Shown here piece after piece: positions 1-10,360 of a stretch of DNA of 63,766 nucleotides (positions within the stretch are counted from its first letter, which is position 1; each line of letters opens with the position of its first letter). Source of the stretch: Chthonobacter rhizosphaerae (GTDB taxonomy: Bacteria; Pseudomonadota; Alphaproteobacteria; Rhizobiales; Pleomorphomonadaceae). The translations under genes and the position numbers were made by a program. The stretch lies in NCBI RefSeq assembly GCF_013839525.1, contig NZ_JACDIS010000019.1, positions 1 to 63,766 on the forward strand. Reading direction: 5' to 3'. Under the pieces are notes generated by a model, which was not told where the DNA came from, searched no databases, and was given only the letters and a program-made list of their open reading frames with translations.

Positions 1-111
1 GTTCCCACGCGTTACTCACCCGTCTGCCGCTCCCCTTGCGGGGCGCTCGACTTGCATGTGTTAAGCCTGCCGCCAGCGTTCGTTCTGAGCCAGGATCAAA
101 CTCTCAGGTTC
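1..111 (-). rRNA. rrs: 16S ribosomal RNA, 5' end (partial)
   Basis: Read on the minus strand, this is the first ~110 nt of a 16S rRNA. It holds the universal 5' primer region (GAGTTTGATCCTGGCTCAG), the GAACGCTGGCGGCAGGC segment and the start of the V1 region. The rest of the gene lies beyond the left edge. The alphaproteobacterial form of the start (AACCTGAGAG before the conserved block) fits the other evidence for the organism. The exact mature 5' end is set by processing and is given to within a few bases. Confidence 0.97.
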
Positions 112-337
112 AATGAGATTTTGCGCCCGGCGTCTAGGTCACGCATAAAACTCGACGAGGTTTCCAGACCCGCTCGGCTCGCGCCAAACGGCTCCGGTCT
201 CATCGAGAGAAACCGTGTCCGACACCGTTCTTGTCCCATCGAGCGACTTCTCCGGACACCGGACCCGAAGGCCCAGTCCCATCAACGAAGTCCGCGGGCA
301 AGACCGCCGTCCACGTTTCTCTTTCTTCTCGTTCACT

Positions 338-348
338 TGTCAAAGAGC
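338..348 (-). promoter_or_regulatory. boxA antitermination element of the rrn leader
   Basis: On the minus strand the bases read GCTCTTTGACA, a very close match to the bacterial rRNA boxA, about 230 nt upstream of the 16S 5' end. Known boxA elements bind NusB/NusE and prevent premature termination in untranslated rRNA operons. The position in the leader supports that role here. Confidence 0.75.
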
Positions 349-591
349 GGAGGGCCAGGCCCTCGAGACTTGAAGAGCCGAGGCCCCTCAAACCAGGTCC
401 GGACGGTGTCCCGTCCGTGCGTCCGATCCGCTGATCCCGCCCTTTTGGCGGCCCTGCCGATCGGCCGAAACTCGTGTCGGTCCCGGCCCCGCGGACCGGT
501 CCTTCGATCCGGATCCTTTGATCCGGTCCTTCGCGCCGAGCCGTCGCCCTTCGGCGCCGGTCCGTCCCGCGCCGCGTCGGCGGGGAGCGCT

Positions 592-620
592 CAGATAAGT
601 CCTGCCGGATCCGGTGTCAA
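592..620 (-). promoter_or_regulatory. rrn promoter, proximal (P2)
   Basis: On the minus strand a perfect -35 (TTGACA, 615-620) is followed after exactly 17 bp by TATCTG (592-597). It points towards the 16S gene and would start transcription near 585. The -35 and spacing are consensus for the housekeeping sigma factor; the -10 is a weaker match. Confidence 0.65.
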
Positions 621-966
621 GCGCCCGTCGAAGCGATTTTCAAACCGCCCGGCCGACCCTCGACCCGCCCCGATCCCGACGTCCGCACTGCCCGTTCGCA
701 CGAGCCTTGGCGAACCCCGTCCGGCATTCGCGGCGCCCGTCATCCAGGCACCCGCAAACCCCGAAGGACCGCAAGCGACCACCGGGCCCGCTCCCCTCGA
801 CCGCCCGAACCCGGACATGAGGACAAGCGCCGCCCAGCGGCAAAGAACACCTGACATTCGACATGAATTCAGGGCGGGATCCTCCATGGCGTCGGCTTCG
901 CCGACACACCGCCCGGCCCAAGGGCCCAAGGCTCCGGATCCCGGAAAACCGCCGCCTTCCGGCCGG

Positions 967-995
967 GATATAAGCGGGCGGACTCCGGGTGTCAA
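967..995 (-). promoter_or_regulatory. rrn promoter, distal (P1)
   Basis: On the minus strand TTGACA (990-995), a 17-bp spacer and TATATC (967-972) form a near-consensus housekeeping promoter pointing at the rRNA operon. Together with the proximal copy it makes a tandem promoter pair, as is usual for rRNA operons. It implies a leader of roughly 850 nt. Confidence 0.7.
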
Positions 996-1152
996 CACGG
1001 GGTTTTCAAAAAACCGACATGCTGGCCGGAGCGCGGCGGAAACCCGCGCGATCCCGTCGTTGGGCGCTCGAGCGCGAGGGGAACGCCCGGGCGCGTCGCG
1101 GGTTGGGCTGACGACCCCCTTCCTGCGAAACGAGACGCGAGGTGAAGCCGCC

Positions 1153-2745
1153 ATGGCCGAGAACGACCCCATCCTGACGACCCGGCAGGGCCACCCTGTC
1201 CGGGACAACCAGAGCCTGCGCAGCGTCGGCGAGCGCGGGCCGGCGACGCTGGAGAACTATCAGTTCATCGAGAAGATCACCCACTTCGACCGGGAGCGCA
1301 TCCCCGAGCGGGTGGTGCACGCCCGCGGCACCGGCGCCCACGGCTGGTTCGAGTCCTACGGCCGGATCGGCGACGAGCCGGCGAGCCGCTACACCCGCGC
1401 CAAGGTGCTGACCGAGGCCGGCAAGCGCACGCCGGTGTTCGTGCGCTTCTCCACGGTGATCGGCGGCAAGGATTCGCCCGAGACCGCCCGCGACCCGCGC
1501 GGTTTCGCGGTCAAGCTCTACACCGAGGAGGGCAACTGGGACCTGGTCGGCAACAACCTGAAGATCTTCTTCATCCGGGACGCCGTGAAGTTCCCGGACA
1601 TGATCCACGCCTTCAAGCCCGATCCGGTGACCAACCGGCAGGAGCCCTGGCGCATGTTCGACTTCGTGCAGCACCACCCGGAGGCGCTGCACATGATCAC
1701 CTGGGTGTTCAGCCCTTGGGGCATCCCGGCCACCTATCGCGAGATGGAGGGGTCCGGCGTCAACACCTACAAGCTCGTCAACGACGAGGGCGTCGCGCAT
1801 CTCGTCAAGTTCCACTGGGTGCCGAAGCAGGGCGTGCGGAACCTGACGCAGGACGAGGCCTCGGCAATCCAGGCCAAGGACGTCGGCCACGCCACCCGGG
1901 ACCTCTACGAGGCGATCGAGCGCGGCTTGCATCCGGAGTGGGAGTTCGCGGTCCAGATCATGTCGGACGACGAGCATCCGGAGCTCGACTTCGACCCGCT
2001 CGACGACACCAAGCGGTGGCCGGAGGACCGGTTCCCGCTTCTCCCCGTCGGCCGCATGGTGCTCGACCGGAACCCGTCGAACGTGTTTGCCGAGACCGAG
2101 CAGGCGGCCTTCGGCACCGGCGTGCTCGTCGACGGCATCGACTTCTCCGACGACAAGATGCTCCAGGGCCGCACGCTCTCCTACTCGGACACCCAGCGCT
2201 ACCGGGTCGGCCCCAACTACCTGCAGCTGCCGGTCAACGCCCCGAAGGTGCCGGCGCGCACCAACCAGCGGGACGGCCAGATGGCCTTCTTCGTGGACAC
2301 GGGCGGCGAGAACCCGCACGTGAACTACGAGCCGAGCTCCATGCGGGGCCTGTCGGAGGCGCCGCGGCCGCGCGCGGAATACCGCCAGGCGGTGGAAGGC
2401 CGTCTCGGCCGGTACCAGACCAGCCGGACCGCCGCCGACTACGCCCAGGCGGGCGTGCGCTACCGCAGCTTCGACGACCGGGAGCGGGACGACCTGATCG
2501 CCAACCTGTCGGACGCCTTCCGCCAGTGCCCGAAGCCGATCGCGCTGCGCATGATCTGGCACTTCTGGCACTGCGACGAGGACTACGGCCGCCGCCTTGC
2601 CGAGGGGACCGGCATCGACCTTCAGGAGGCGCTCGCCCTGCCGCCCCTGCCGGGCAAGCCGGCGCCGGGCGCGGACCGGCCGCGCCCGACCTTCACGGAC
2701 GGCTCCGAGGAGCAGGATCCCGCGAAGGTCGCCGCCGCGGAGTGA
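1153..2745 (+). CDS. katA: Catalase (clade 3-like small-subunit heme catalase)
   Basis: Heme catalase of 530 residues that breaks hydrogen peroxide down to water and oxygen in the cytoplasm. The distal His lies in [11 protein letters not shown] (His56), the catalytic Asn in DLVGNN (around 134-135), and the proximal heme-ligand Tyr in [10 protein letters not shown] (Tyr344). The length is typical of monofunctional catalases, and no flavodoxin-like C-terminal extension is present. The start at 1153 has a good ribosome-binding site (GAGGTGA) and begins the family's usual MAE...TT.GHPV.DNQ N-terminus; the frame stays open far upstream only because of GC bias. The gene stands alone, divergent from the rRNA operon. 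No OxyR or Fur site could be recognised upstream. Confidence 0.97.
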   Translation: MAENDPILTTRQGHPVRDNQSLRSVGERGPATLENYQFIEKITHFDRERIPERVVHARGTGAHGWFESYGRIGDEPASRYTRAKVLTEAGKRTPVFVRFSTVIGGKDSPETARDPRGFAVKLYTEEGNWDLVGNNLKIFFIRDAVKFPDMIHAFKPDPVTNRQEPWRMFDFVQHHPEALHMITWVFSPWGIPATYREMEGSGVNTYKLVNDEGVAHLVKFHWVPKQGVRNLTQDEASAIQAKDVGHATRDLYEAIERGLHPEWEFAVQIMSDDEHPELDFDPLDDTKRWPEDRFPLLPVGRMVLDRNPSNVFAETEQAAFGTGVLVDGIDFSDDKMLQGRTLSYSDTQRYRVGPNYLQLPVNAPKVPARTNQRDGQMAFFVDTGGENPHVNYEPSSMRGLSEAPRPRAEYRQAVEGRLGRYQTSRTAADYAQAGVRYRSFDDRERDDLIANLSDAFRQCPKPIALRMIWHFWHCDEDYGRRLAEGTGIDLQEALALPPLPGKPAPGADRPRPTFTDGSEEQDPAKVAAAE

Positions 2746-2864
2746 CGGCGCGCCGAAGCGGAGTGTCGGGCGGACGGGGGCCGGCGGCGAGCCGGCGCCT
2801 CGTCCGTCCGGATCTGTGCCGGGCGCGGACCGCCGAGCCGCGCGTCCGGCTCCCACCCCGGTAC

Positions 2865-2922
2865 GGGCCGGATCGTCAGGGGCCGGATCGTCAGGCGCGG
2901 GACGTCAGGCGCGAAACGTCAG
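2865..2922. repeat. Short tandem repeat (four 14-15 bp units)
   Basis: Four imperfect units ending in CGTCAG follow one another: GGGCCGGATCGTCAG twice, then GCGCGGGACGTCAG and GCGCGAAACGTCAG. The last unit supplies the stop codon of the small minus-strand gene that ends at 2919. It looks like local slippage; no function is known. Confidence 0.6.
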
Positions 2923-3098
2923 GGGCCGCCCGCCATCGCGCCGGCGATCGCCATGGCGAGGGCGTCGAGGTCGACCCGGCCCTCGATCAGCGCCGAGGAG
3001 GCGTCGTCCGGGTCCTCGGTCACCGTACCGCCGGTCGTCTCGAACTGGCGCTTCAGCTCTTCCAGGATGGTTTCGCGGATCTTGGTCTCCAGGTCCAT
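2919..3098 (-). CDS. Hypothetical protein, 59 aa
   Basis: Small acidic protein with no family recognised. The N-terminal half (MDLETKIRETILEEL) is predicted helical and charged; the C-terminal half carries VDLDALAMAIAGAMAGGP. The chosen start at 3098 has a good ribosome-binding site (AGGGAG). The frame remains open upstream to 3242, but that part is Arg/Pro-rich and looks like antisense-type noise. It lies downstream of trxA on the same strand, beyond a terminator, so it probably has its own promoter. It could be a small cytosolic protein conserved among Hyphomicrobiales; this is inference from its protein-like composition only. Confidence 0.6.
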   Translation of the reverse strand: MDLETKIRETILEELKRQFETTGGTVTEDPDDASSALIEGRVDLDALAMAIAGAMAGGP

Positions 3099-3256
3099 GC
3101 GCTCGTCTCCCTTGGTGGACGATCGAGGAACGGGGGACCGGCGCGCCTGTTCCGCCCGCGCCCGGAGCGGGGGGCGGCCCGACGCGCCCCGCACGCCGCT
3201 CCGCCGGGCGGGCCTTGCGCCGGAGCGTCGTCGGGGGGCCATGACAAGGGGAGCCG

Positions 3257-3295
3257 TGAAAAAAGGGCGCCCGGCCTCGCCGGACGCCCTTTGCG
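3257..3295 (-). terminator. Rho-independent terminator after trxA
   Basis: On the minus strand AAAGGGCG and CGCCCTTT arms enclose a GC-rich stem with a short GAG loop, followed by a run of T (TTTTTTC). This is a classical intrinsic terminator about 25 bp past the trxA stop. Confidence 0.85.
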
Positions 3296-3317
3296 TCTTG
3301 TCCCGGACGGGTCCGGG

Positions 3318-3638
3318 TCAGATCGCGGCCTTGATCCAGTTGGCGAGGTCGCCCTTCGGGGCGGCGCCCACCTTCATGGCGGCCGGCTGGCCGTTCTTGA
3401 AGATGATCAGGGTCGGGATGGAGCGCACGCCGTACTTGATGGCCGTGTTGGCGTTCTCGTCGATGTTCAGCTTGGCGATCGTCACCTTGCCGTCGAGCTC
3501 GCTGGCGATCTCGTCGAGGGCCGGCGCGATCATCCGGCAGGGGCCGCACCACTCGGCCCAGAAGTCGACCACGACCGGTTCGTCGCTGCCGAGGACGTCG
3601 CTGTCGAACGTCTGGTCCGTCACTTTCTTGGTAGCCAT
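3318..3638 (-). CDS. trxA: Thioredoxin
   Basis: Thioredoxin of 106 residues, the general cytoplasmic protein-disulfide reductant recharged by thioredoxin reductase. The redox motif WCGPC has Cys31 and Cys34; the buried Asp (VVDFWAEW) and the cis-Pro loop (RSIPTL, about 72-77) are present. The length is canonical. The start has a strong ribosome-binding site (AGGAG with a second GGTGGAG closer in). It lies downstream of addBA on the same strand with a 95-bp gap, an arrangement common in Hyphomicrobiales, and ends in an intrinsic terminator. Confidence 0.97.
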   Translation of the reverse strand: MATKKVTDQTFDSDVLGSDEPVVVDFWAEWCGPCRMIAPALDEIASELDGKVTIAKLNIDENANTAIKYGVRSIPTLIIFKNGQPAAMKVGAAPKGDLANWIKAAI

Positions 3639-3733
3639 TACTCCACCTCTCCTGGAGGGTGTTGTCCGCAAGCGGGTCGCGGCGTCGCGGCGGCCCCTCG
3701 GTTGGCGGAACGTAGGAGCCGCCGCCGTGAGCG

Positions 3734-6700
3734 TCAAGAACGCCCGCCGTCGCGCTCCGATCCCGTTTGGGTGAGAAGGCGCGTGAGCATGGCGTCGAGC
3801 ATCCCGGCCGGCACCGGGTCGAGCCGCGGCGCCTCGGTCCACAGGATGGCCGCCTCCACGGGCCGGCCCGGATGGAGGTCGGCGAGGAGCCGGCGGTAGA
3901 GGGCGAGCTGCGCCACATAGGCGTCCGGCACCCGGTCGGGCACGATCCGGTTGGTCTTGAAGTCGACGATCCGGATGGCGTCGGGCGCGATCAACAGCCG
4001 GTCCACCTGGCCGCTCACCTCCACGCGCCGGCCGTCCGGCGCGTCGATCACGCCGACGAGCCCCACCTCCGCCCGGCCGTGGGCGGCGAACACGGGCCCG
4101 AAGGCGGGGTCGTCCAGCAGGGCCTCCACGGCGCGCCGCAAACGCTCCCGCTCGTCCGGGTCGAAGGCGCTCGCCTCGCGGGCCAGGAAGGCGGCCGCCT
4201 TCGCGCGCCGTTCGGACGGCGGCACCTCCGGCAGGCCCTCCAGCAGCCGGTGCACCAGCCGGCCGCGCTGGGCGGCGGGCGCGTCCGGCCGGCGGACGCG
4301 CTCGAACGCGTCCACCCGGGCGGTCCGCGTCGGGGCCACCTCCACGCCGGCGCCGGCCGACGACGGGGTCAGCACCAGCGGCGTCGGCGGCTCCACCGGC
4401 TTCACGCCGATCCAGGCGGGCAGCGGCGCGGGCGTCCGGGTCCGGTCCGCCTCGTCCACCGGCGCCCTGGCGGCGCGCGACGGATCGAGCCGCCAGCGCC
4501 ACGCCACCGTGGCGCCGGCCGCGTCGATCACCGGCTCGGCCTCCGGCGCCAGCGCCTCGCGCACCAGGGTGTGCCAGCGGCCGTCGGGCTTGCCGGTCTT
4601 GGCGACGCCGGCCACGATCAGGCGGTCGCGCGCGCGGGTCAGGCCCACGTAGAGGAGCCGGCGGTATTCCTCCTCCTGGGCCTGGCGGAAGCCGGCGAGC
4701 GCCGCCTCCACGGGCGCGGGCTTCACGCCTGATCCGGCCCACACCAGCGGCGCGCCGGCGGCGGTCCCGGCCAGAACCACCGAGGGGTCGTGCTGGCCGG
4801 AGACGGGGGCCGAGCCCGGGTCGATCAGGAACACCACGGGCGCCTCCAGGCCCTTGGCGCCGTGCACGGTCATCACGCGCACCTCGTCGCGGCCCTCCAC
4901 CACCTCGCGCTTCACGTCGTCGTCCGCGTCCTCGGCGAGGCACAGGAAGCCCTGGAGGGTCGGCGTCTCGCGCATCTCGAAGGCGAGCGCGAGGCGCAGG
5001 AACTCGTCGATCACCTCGTCGGCCTCGTGGCCGAACCGGGCGCGGAAGCGCGCCCTGGCGCCGTCGGACCCGAGGGCGGCGAAGAAGGCGAACGGGTCCA
5101 CCCGCTCGGCCCGGCGCCGCCAGCCGGCCACCGCGTCGCGAAGCGTCCGGGCGGCCTGGTCGCCCGTCTCGGCGGCCGCCTCCACGGCCGCCCACAGGCT
5201 GCCCGCGCGGCCGTGGGCGAGGCGGAAGAGATCGTCCTCGGAAAGGCCCACGAGAGGCGATTTCGCCGCCGCCGCCAGCGACAGGTCGTCCTCCGGCAGG
5301 AGGGCCACCCGGGCGGCGGCCAGGAGATCGGCCACCACGATGTGGTTCACCACGTCCAGCCGGTCGGCGCCGGCGATCGGCACGCGCCGCTGCTTCAGCG
5401 CCCGGTTCACCGCGTCCACGAACGGGCCGCGCTTGCGCACCAGGATCAGCACGTCGCCGGCGCGGATCCGCCGGCCGGTGGAGGGCAGGCGCTCGCCGTC
5501 CCGGATCCAGCCCGCCACCGTGTCGGCGATGCGGGTCGCCAGCACCACCTCCGGGCTGCCGGAGCCGACCGCGTCGACCGGGTCCTCCCAATGCTCCGGC
5601 TCGGGCGCCTTGGCGGCCACCACCTCCGGCCAGAGCTCCACGAGGCCGGGCTCGCTCGCCCTGACGGTCTCGTGGGAGGGCGGCTCCAGGTCGGTGCCGA
5701 GACCCCGATGGGCGGTCGGCGGCGCGAAGATCCGGTCCACCGCCTTCACGACGTCCGGGGTGGAGCGGAACGACAGGTCGAGCTTCAGGTCGTGGAAGCG
5801 GGCGTCGGCCTCCACCGCCTGCCGGCCGAACTTCGCCCGGGTCTCGCCGAAGAGGCGCGGGGCCGCGCCCTGGAAGGAATAGATGGACTGCTTCTCGTCT
5901 CCGACCGCGAACACGGTCCGGCGGGTCCGGCCGCGGGCCCCCGCCCCGGCGAAGAACTCCGCGGTCAGGGCCTCCACGATCTCCCACTGCTTGGGGCTGG
6001 TGTCCTGCGCCTCGTCCACGAGCACGTGGTCGAGGCCCTGGTCCAGCTTGTACTGCACCCACTGGGCGGCGTCCGCGCGGGCGAGGAGGCCGGCGGTCCG
6101 AAGGATCAGGTCGTCATAGTCGAGCGCCCCGTCGCGGGCCTTCATGGCCTGGTAGAGGCCGATCACCCGGTCGGCCACCCGCGCCACGGCGGCCGTCCGC
6201 TCCGCCGTCCGGACGGCGGCGATCGCCCGGTCGAGGGCGGCCAGCCGGTCCGCCTCGCGGGCGAAGCGCTCGCGGGTGCCGGGAAGCGCCGCCTCCACGT
6301 CGTTGACGATGGCGCTCTCCTTCTTCGGCTGCCCCTTGTCGGTCAGGAAGATGCCGCGCCAGAGCGCCCGGCGCTCGTCCTGGTCCGTGGCGATCGCCGC
6401 CGCCCGGAAGGCGTCGGCCATCGCGGCCGCCTTCTTGCCGGCGGTGTCGAGCACCGGCACCAGCCGGTCGAGGACGGCGCCGTCGAAGTCGGGCGAGGCG
6501 AGCGTCCGGTCCATGAGGTCCTCGGCGGTCACGCCCGGCGGGGCGCCGAGGGCGGTCGACAGGCCGGCGATCGCCGGGTCGAGCCCGCCGGCGGCCGCGA
6601 TCCAGGCGGAAAAGGCCTCGCGGTCCTTCACATAGGCCTTGAGGGCGTCGTCGACGGCGGCGTCCGTCGCGACGGCGAGCAGGGTCCGGAAGGCGGCCCC

Positions 6701-7228
6701 GAGCGGGCCGTCCTCGTCGGCGGCGGCGAGCCGGATCGCCTCGGCCTTGGCCTCGGCGAGGAGGAGCGCGGCGCCCCGGTCGTCCAGCACCTCGAACCGG
6801 CCGGTGAGGTTCGCCTCCAGGGAGAAGCGCTGCAGGAGCGCCTCGCAGAAGGCATGGATGGTCTGCACCTTCAGGCCGCCCGGCGTCTCCAGGGCGCGGG
6901 CGAACAGGCGTCGCGCGTCGGTCACCTGCCGGGGCCGCGGCGGCTCGCCCTCCAGGTCCTCGATCTCGGCGGCCAGCCGGTCGTCGGGCAGCACCGCCCA
7001 GCGGCCGAGCACGTCGAACACCCGGTTCGCCATCTCGGCGGCGGCCGCCTTGGTGAAGGTCAGGCAGAGGATGCGGCCGGGGTCCGTGCCGGCGAGGAGC
7101 AGGCGGATCACCCGGCGCGACAGCACGTAGGTCTTGCCCGAGCCGGCGTTGGCCGACACCCAGACCGAGGCGGCCGGGTCGGTGGCGAGCCGCTGGCGGC
7201 GGCGGGTCTCCGGCGGGATCTGGCTCAC
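3734..7228 (-). CDS. addA: Double-strand break repair helicase-nuclease AddA
   Basis: UvrD-like helicase and nuclease subunit of the AddAB complex (the alphaproteobacterial counterpart of RecBCD), which resects double-strand ends for RecA loading; 1164 residues. It has Walker A (SANAGSGKT, Lys32), the helicase motifs [46 protein letters not shown] and [10 protein letters not shown], and a C-terminal PD-(D/E)XK nuclease with IVDFKTNR and [12 protein letters not shown]. The start is a GTG at 7228 that overlaps the addB stop (GTGA), so the two subunits are translationally coupled and likely made in equal amounts. Candidate starts further upstream would run deep into addB. Confidence 0.95.
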   Translation of the reverse strand: MSQIPPETRRRQRLATDPAASVWVSANAGSGKTYVLSRRVIRLLLAGTDPGRILCLTFTKAAAAEMANRVFDVLGRWAVLPDDRLAAEIEDLEGEPPRPRQVTDARRLFARALETPGGLKVQTIHAFCEALLQRFSLEANLTGRFEVLDDRGAALLLAEAKAEAIRLAAADEDGPLGAAFRTLLAVATDAAVDDALKAYVKDREAFSAWIAAAGGLDPAIAGLSTALGAPPGVTAEDLMDRTLASPDFDGAVLDRLVPVLDTAGKKAAAMADAFRAAAIATDQDERRALWRGIFLTDKGQPKKESAIVNDVEAALPGTRERFAREADRLAALDRAIAAVRTAERTAAVARVADRVIGLYQAMKARDGALDYDDLILRTAGLLARADAAQWVQYKLDQGLDHVLVDEAQDTSPKQWEIVEALTAEFFAGAGARGRTRRTVFAVGDEKQSIYSFQGAAPRLFGETRAKFGRQAVEADARFHDLKLDLSFRSTPDVVKAVDRIFAPPTAHRGLGTDLEPPSHETVRASEPGLVELWPEVVAAKAPEPEHWEDPVDAVGSGSPEVVLATRIADTVAGWIRDGERLPSTGRRIRAGDVLILVRKRGPFVDAVNRALKQRRVPIAGADRLDVVNHIVVADLLAAARVALLPEDDLSLAAAAKSPLVGLSEDDLFRLAHGRAGSLWAAVEAAAETGDQAARTLRDAVAGWRRRAERVDPFAFFAALGSDGARARFRARFGHEADEVIDEFLRLALAFEMRETPTLQGFLCLAEDADDDVKREVVEGRDEVRVMTVHGAKGLEAPVVFLIDPGSAPVSGQHDPSVVLAGTAAGAPLVWAGSGVKPAPVEAALAGFRQAQEEEYRRLLYVGLTRARDRLIVAGVAKTGKPDGRWHTLVREALAPEAEPVIDAAGATVAWRWRLDPSRAARAPVDEADRTRTPAPLPAWIGVKPVEPPTPLVLTPSSAGAGVEVAPTRTARVDAFERVRRPDAPAAQRGRLVHRLLEGLPEVPPSERRAKAAAFLAREASAFDPDERERLRRAVEALLDDPAFGPVFAAHGRAEVGLVGVIDAPDGRRVEVSGQVDRLLIAPDAIRIVDFKTNRIVPDRVPDAYVAQLALYRRLLADLHPGRPVEAAILWTEAPRLDPVPAGMLDAMLTRLLTQTGSERDGGRS

Positions 7229-10200
7229 GCCTCGCCCTCCCCGTCCTCGGCGACCGACCATTCGCGCACCCGGGCGAGGTGGTCGTAGTCGCTCCTGTCG
7301 GTCACCCGGAACGGATGCGCCTTCGACCGATAGCCGCGGTCCGGGTCGCGGTAGGCGTGGACGAGGCGCGTCAGCGCCAGTTCGGCCTCCACCACCACCT
7401 CCGGCAGGGTGCGGGCGAAGTCCTTGCCGCTGTAGCCGGCGAACGGCCGGATCTCGTCCTTGCCCTCGATGCCGCGGAGGACCACGTGGACGAGCTCGTC
7501 CGCCTCCGCGGCCTTCACGGTCGGAAAGCCACCCGCCCGCACCATGGCGGCCTCCAGCGGCAGCTGCGGCGCCTTCAGGGCGGCGATCTGCCGGGCGGAG
7601 GGCGCGGTCCCGGTCTTGAAGTCCACGATGGAGACCCGTCCGTTCGGCAGAAGGTCGATCCGGTCCGCCCGGCCGGTCAGCACGAAGCCGTCGTCGCCCG
7701 GCACCACCTCCAGGCGGCCGGAGACCTCCGACACGCGCTCCACCCCCGGGCGCGCGGCCTCGAACTCCCGCACCACGTACCGCGCCGCCGCCATGAAGCG
7801 CGGCCACCAGAGGGCGTGCACCTCCGGATAGGCCTCAAGCTGCCGGAAGGTCTCCCGGCCGGCGGCGATCAGGGCCTCCACGGCGGTCTCGTCGAACGGC
7901 CCGGACCAGCTGTCGGCGAAAAGGCTCAAGGCCTCGTGCACCGCCTGGCCGCGGGTGCCGAAGTCCGGGCGCTCGCCGAGCGCCGGCAGCGGCTCCAGTT
8001 TCAGGATCCGGCGGGCGTAGATGGCGTAGGGGTCGCGGATCCAGGTCTCGATCTCGGTCACGGACAGCCGCTTCGGCCGGGCCGCGAGGGGCGGCTTCGG
8101 CTCGGGGCGCTCCGCCCTCGGCTCGCTGTCGCCGTCGTCGATCCGCCGGGCCCAGTCCAGATAGCAGGCGCCGTGCTCCATCATCGTCCGGGTGCGGTCC
8201 TCGCCGGCGAGCGCCAGCACCCGCTGCAGGAAGCGGGTCGCCACCGTGGGGGCGCCGTCGCGCCGCTCCGAGCGGGTCAGCACCACGTCCCGGTGGCCGA
8301 GCGCCTGCACGAAATCGTGGGCGGAGAGGCCGATCCGCTGCTCCGGCGGCGCGAAGTCGAGGCCCGCCCGCATGGGCCGGGACAGCCACGGCCCGGTGTC
8401 GGTCGAGAGCGGCCAGACGCCCTCGTTGAGCCCGCCGACCACCAGCCGGTCCACGGTCATCAGCCGCGCCTCCAGCGGCCCCCAGATGAACACGCGCGCG
8501 TGGCCGTGGGTCGGCCGGCGCACCACGGCGCCGCGCATCAGGGCCCGGAACACGGCCGGATACTGGTCCGGCGGCACCTCCAGCGGCTCGGCGGTGCTGT
8601 CCAGATAGCCGGTCAGCAGTTCGGCCGCCACGCCGCCGGCCGGCCCGTCGAAGGCGTGGTCGTCCACCCCGCCGGCATCGGTGCACACCGCCCGGACGGC
8701 CGCGACGTGGAGGTCCAGCCAGACCCTGAGGTCGTCCGCGCCCCGCGCCGCCGCGTCCTCCAGCGGCCGAAGCGCCTCGTGGAGGCGCGCGGCGAGCCGG
8801 CGCGCGTCGGCGAGCCGGTCCGGCCCGAGCGCCGTCACGGCCGGGTGCACCCCGTGGCCGGTCCGCCCGGGCACAGCCAGCCGCTCGGCGGCGGCCAGCA
8901 GCGCGGCCGTGCCGGGCGCCAGCCTCGGCCCGCGCAGCACGGCGAGCTGCAGCGCCCGCGCGGCCGCCTTGGCGCGCGCCTTGTCGAACCCGAAGGTCGC
9001 CAGCGGGTGGGAGAGGAGCGACACCACGGTCTGCGGCTTCATGCCGTCGAGCGCCGCCTCGGCGACGAGCTCCAGGAGGACGCCGGTCGGCGTGCGCTCC
9101 AAGGGCGTGCCGGCGCTGTCCTCCACGGTCACGCCGAAGCGGGCGAGCTCGGTGCAGACGCGCCGGGCGAGCGTCCGGTCCGGCGTCACCAGGGCGGCGG
9201 TGGCGCCCTCGGTCTCCAATGTCTCGCGCAGCGCCAGCGCGACCGCGAGCGCCTCCTCGGCCTCGTTGGCGGCGACCACCAGGGCCATGCCGTCGAGCGC
9301 CGTCTCCAGCCCGTCCGGGGCGAGCGACGCCGCGAAGGCCGGCCAGCGGTCCGTGCTGTCGGCGGGCCGCATAGCCTCCGAGACGAGGCGGAAGCGGCGG
9401 GCCGCGTTCTCCGGCTCCCGGCCGAGGCTCGCCACCTCCTCCCGGCCGATGCCGATCGCCGCCAAAAGCCGCGCCATCGCGCCCTGCGGGTGGCTCGCCA
9501 CGTCGGCGACGCCGGCAAGGTCCGGCGGCATGCCCGCGAAGGTCGCCTCGTCGAGCCCGAGGTCGAGCCCCGGCAGCACCACGGCGCCCTCCGGCTGGCG
9601 CGCGATGGCGGCGATCAGCCGGGCGGTCGCCGGCATGGAGCCGGTGGACCCGGCGACGATCACCGGTCCTCGCGCCCCGTCCCGCTCCAGCCGCTCGGCG
9701 ATCGCATGGGTCACCCGCACCCGCCGGGCCACCGGGTCGATGCGGCCCCGTTCGGCCAGATGGGCCGGCCAGGCGTCGGTCGCGATGGTCAGGAAGGTGA
9801 GCGTCAGCTGCCACCAGGCCGCATAGTCGTCCGGCACCAGGCCGGACAGCCTCGACCAGTCCACGCTCTCGGCGGTCGCCTGGTCGAGGAGCGCGAGGAG
9901 GTCGCGGGCGAGGTGGACCGCGTCGGCGGTCGAATGGGGCACCCGGAGCGGCTCCCCGGCCGGCGACAGGTGCCGGTCCGGCGTCACGAACCGCCGCCAG
10001 TCGCGGATGAGGCGGGCGAGCCCGAGCACCCGGTCGGCCTCCGGCAGGTCCGGCGGCAAATCGAGGTCCGACGGGTCGGCCAGCCGCTCCACGAGGTCGT
10101 CGTCCACGTCCCCGAGCGGCAGGATGCGCGGCAGCAGGGCCGCCCGGCCGCCGAAGGCGGCGAGCAGCGTGCCGGAGAGGGCCCGCGCGGCGCGGCGGGT

Positions 10201-10353
10201 CGGCAGGTAGAGCGTCACGTCCGCGAGCGCCAGCGGGTCGTCCCTGAACCGCCGCCCCTCGATCAGCACGCCGTCGAGCAGCGCATCCACCAGGGTCGGC
10301 AGGAAGGGCGCCCCCGGCGGGATGGTGAAGACGCGGGGGACCGGACGCGCCAT
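7225..10353 (-). CDS. addB: Double-strand break repair protein AddB
   Basis: Second subunit of AddAB, 1042 residues, the usual size for alphaproteobacterial AddB. The N-terminal part is a degenerate helicase-like region that in the family recognises recombination hotspots. The C-terminal part is a RecB-type nuclease with GRADRIDLLPNGRVSIVDFKTGT and the trailing QLPLEA block. It starts 7 bp after the murU stop and overlaps addA by 4 bp, so murU-addB-addA are read as one unit. Confidence 0.94.
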   Translation of the reverse strand: MARPVPRVFTIPPGAPFLPTLVDALLDGVLIEGRRFRDDPLALADVTLYLPTRRAARALSGTLLAAFGGRAALLPRILPLGDVDDDLVERLADPSDLDLPPDLPEADRVLGLARLIRDWRRFVTPDRHLSPAGEPLRVPHSTADAVHLARDLLALLDQATAESVDWSRLSGLVPDDYAAWWQLTLTFLTIATDAWPAHLAERGRIDPVARRVRVTHAIAERLERDGARGPVIVAGSTGSMPATARLIAAIARQPEGAVVLPGLDLGLDEATFAGMPPDLAGVADVASHPQGAMARLLAAIGIGREEVASLGREPENAARRFRLVSEAMRPADSTDRWPAFAASLAPDGLETALDGMALVVAANEAEEALAVALALRETLETEGATAALVTPDRTLARRVCTELARFGVTVEDSAGTPLERTPTGVLLELVAEAALDGMKPQTVVSLLSHPLATFGFDKARAKAAARALQLAVLRGPRLAPGTAALLAAAERLAVPGRTGHGVHPAVTALGPDRLADARRLAARLHEALRPLEDAAARGADDLRVWLDLHVAAVRAVCTDAGGVDDHAFDGPAGGVAAELLTGYLDSTAEPLEVPPDQYPAVFRALMRGAVVRRPTHGHARVFIWGPLEARLMTVDRLVVGGLNEGVWPLSTDTGPWLSRPMRAGLDFAPPEQRIGLSAHDFVQALGHRDVVLTRSERRDGAPTVATRFLQRVLALAGEDRTRTMMEHGACYLDWARRIDDGDSEPRAERPEPKPPLAARPKRLSVTEIETWIRDPYAIYARRILKLEPLPALGERPDFGTRGQAVHEALSLFADSWSGPFDETAVEALIAAGRETFRQLEAYPEVHALWWPRFMAAARYVVREFEAARPGVERVSEVSGRLEVVPGDDGFVLTGRADRIDLLPNGRVSIVDFKTGTAPSARQIAALKAPQLPLEAAMVRAGGFPTVKAAEADELVHVVLRGIEGKDEIRPFAGYSGKDFARTLPEVVVEAELALTRLVHAYRDPDRGYRSKAHPFRVTDRSDYDHLARVREWSVAEDGEGEA

Positions 10354-10360
10354 CGCCCGC

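Larger units (their letters stand above)
112..960 (-). other. 16S rRNA leader region (no protein gene)
   Basis: This stretch of about 850 bases between the 16S gene and the distal rRNA promoter contains no believable protein gene. The open frame through it is a GC-driven extension in front of catalase. On the minus strand it should be the transcribed leader of the rRNA operon, and it holds a boxA-like element and a second internal promoter, listed separately. Confidence 0.7.

Noticed and set aside
52-1152. Long N-terminal extension of catalase
   Set aside because: The extension starts inside 16S rRNA, is Pro/Arg-rich, and runs against the rRNA promoters; the real ATG has a good ribosome-binding site and a family-like N-terminus.
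1006-2856. 616-codon open frame opposite catalase
   Set aside because: It is a shadow of the GC-rich catalase codons: Arg/Gly/Val-rich, no domain, no ribosome-binding site. The same applies to other long antisense frames, for example those opposite addAB, divL, the iol genes and the his genes.
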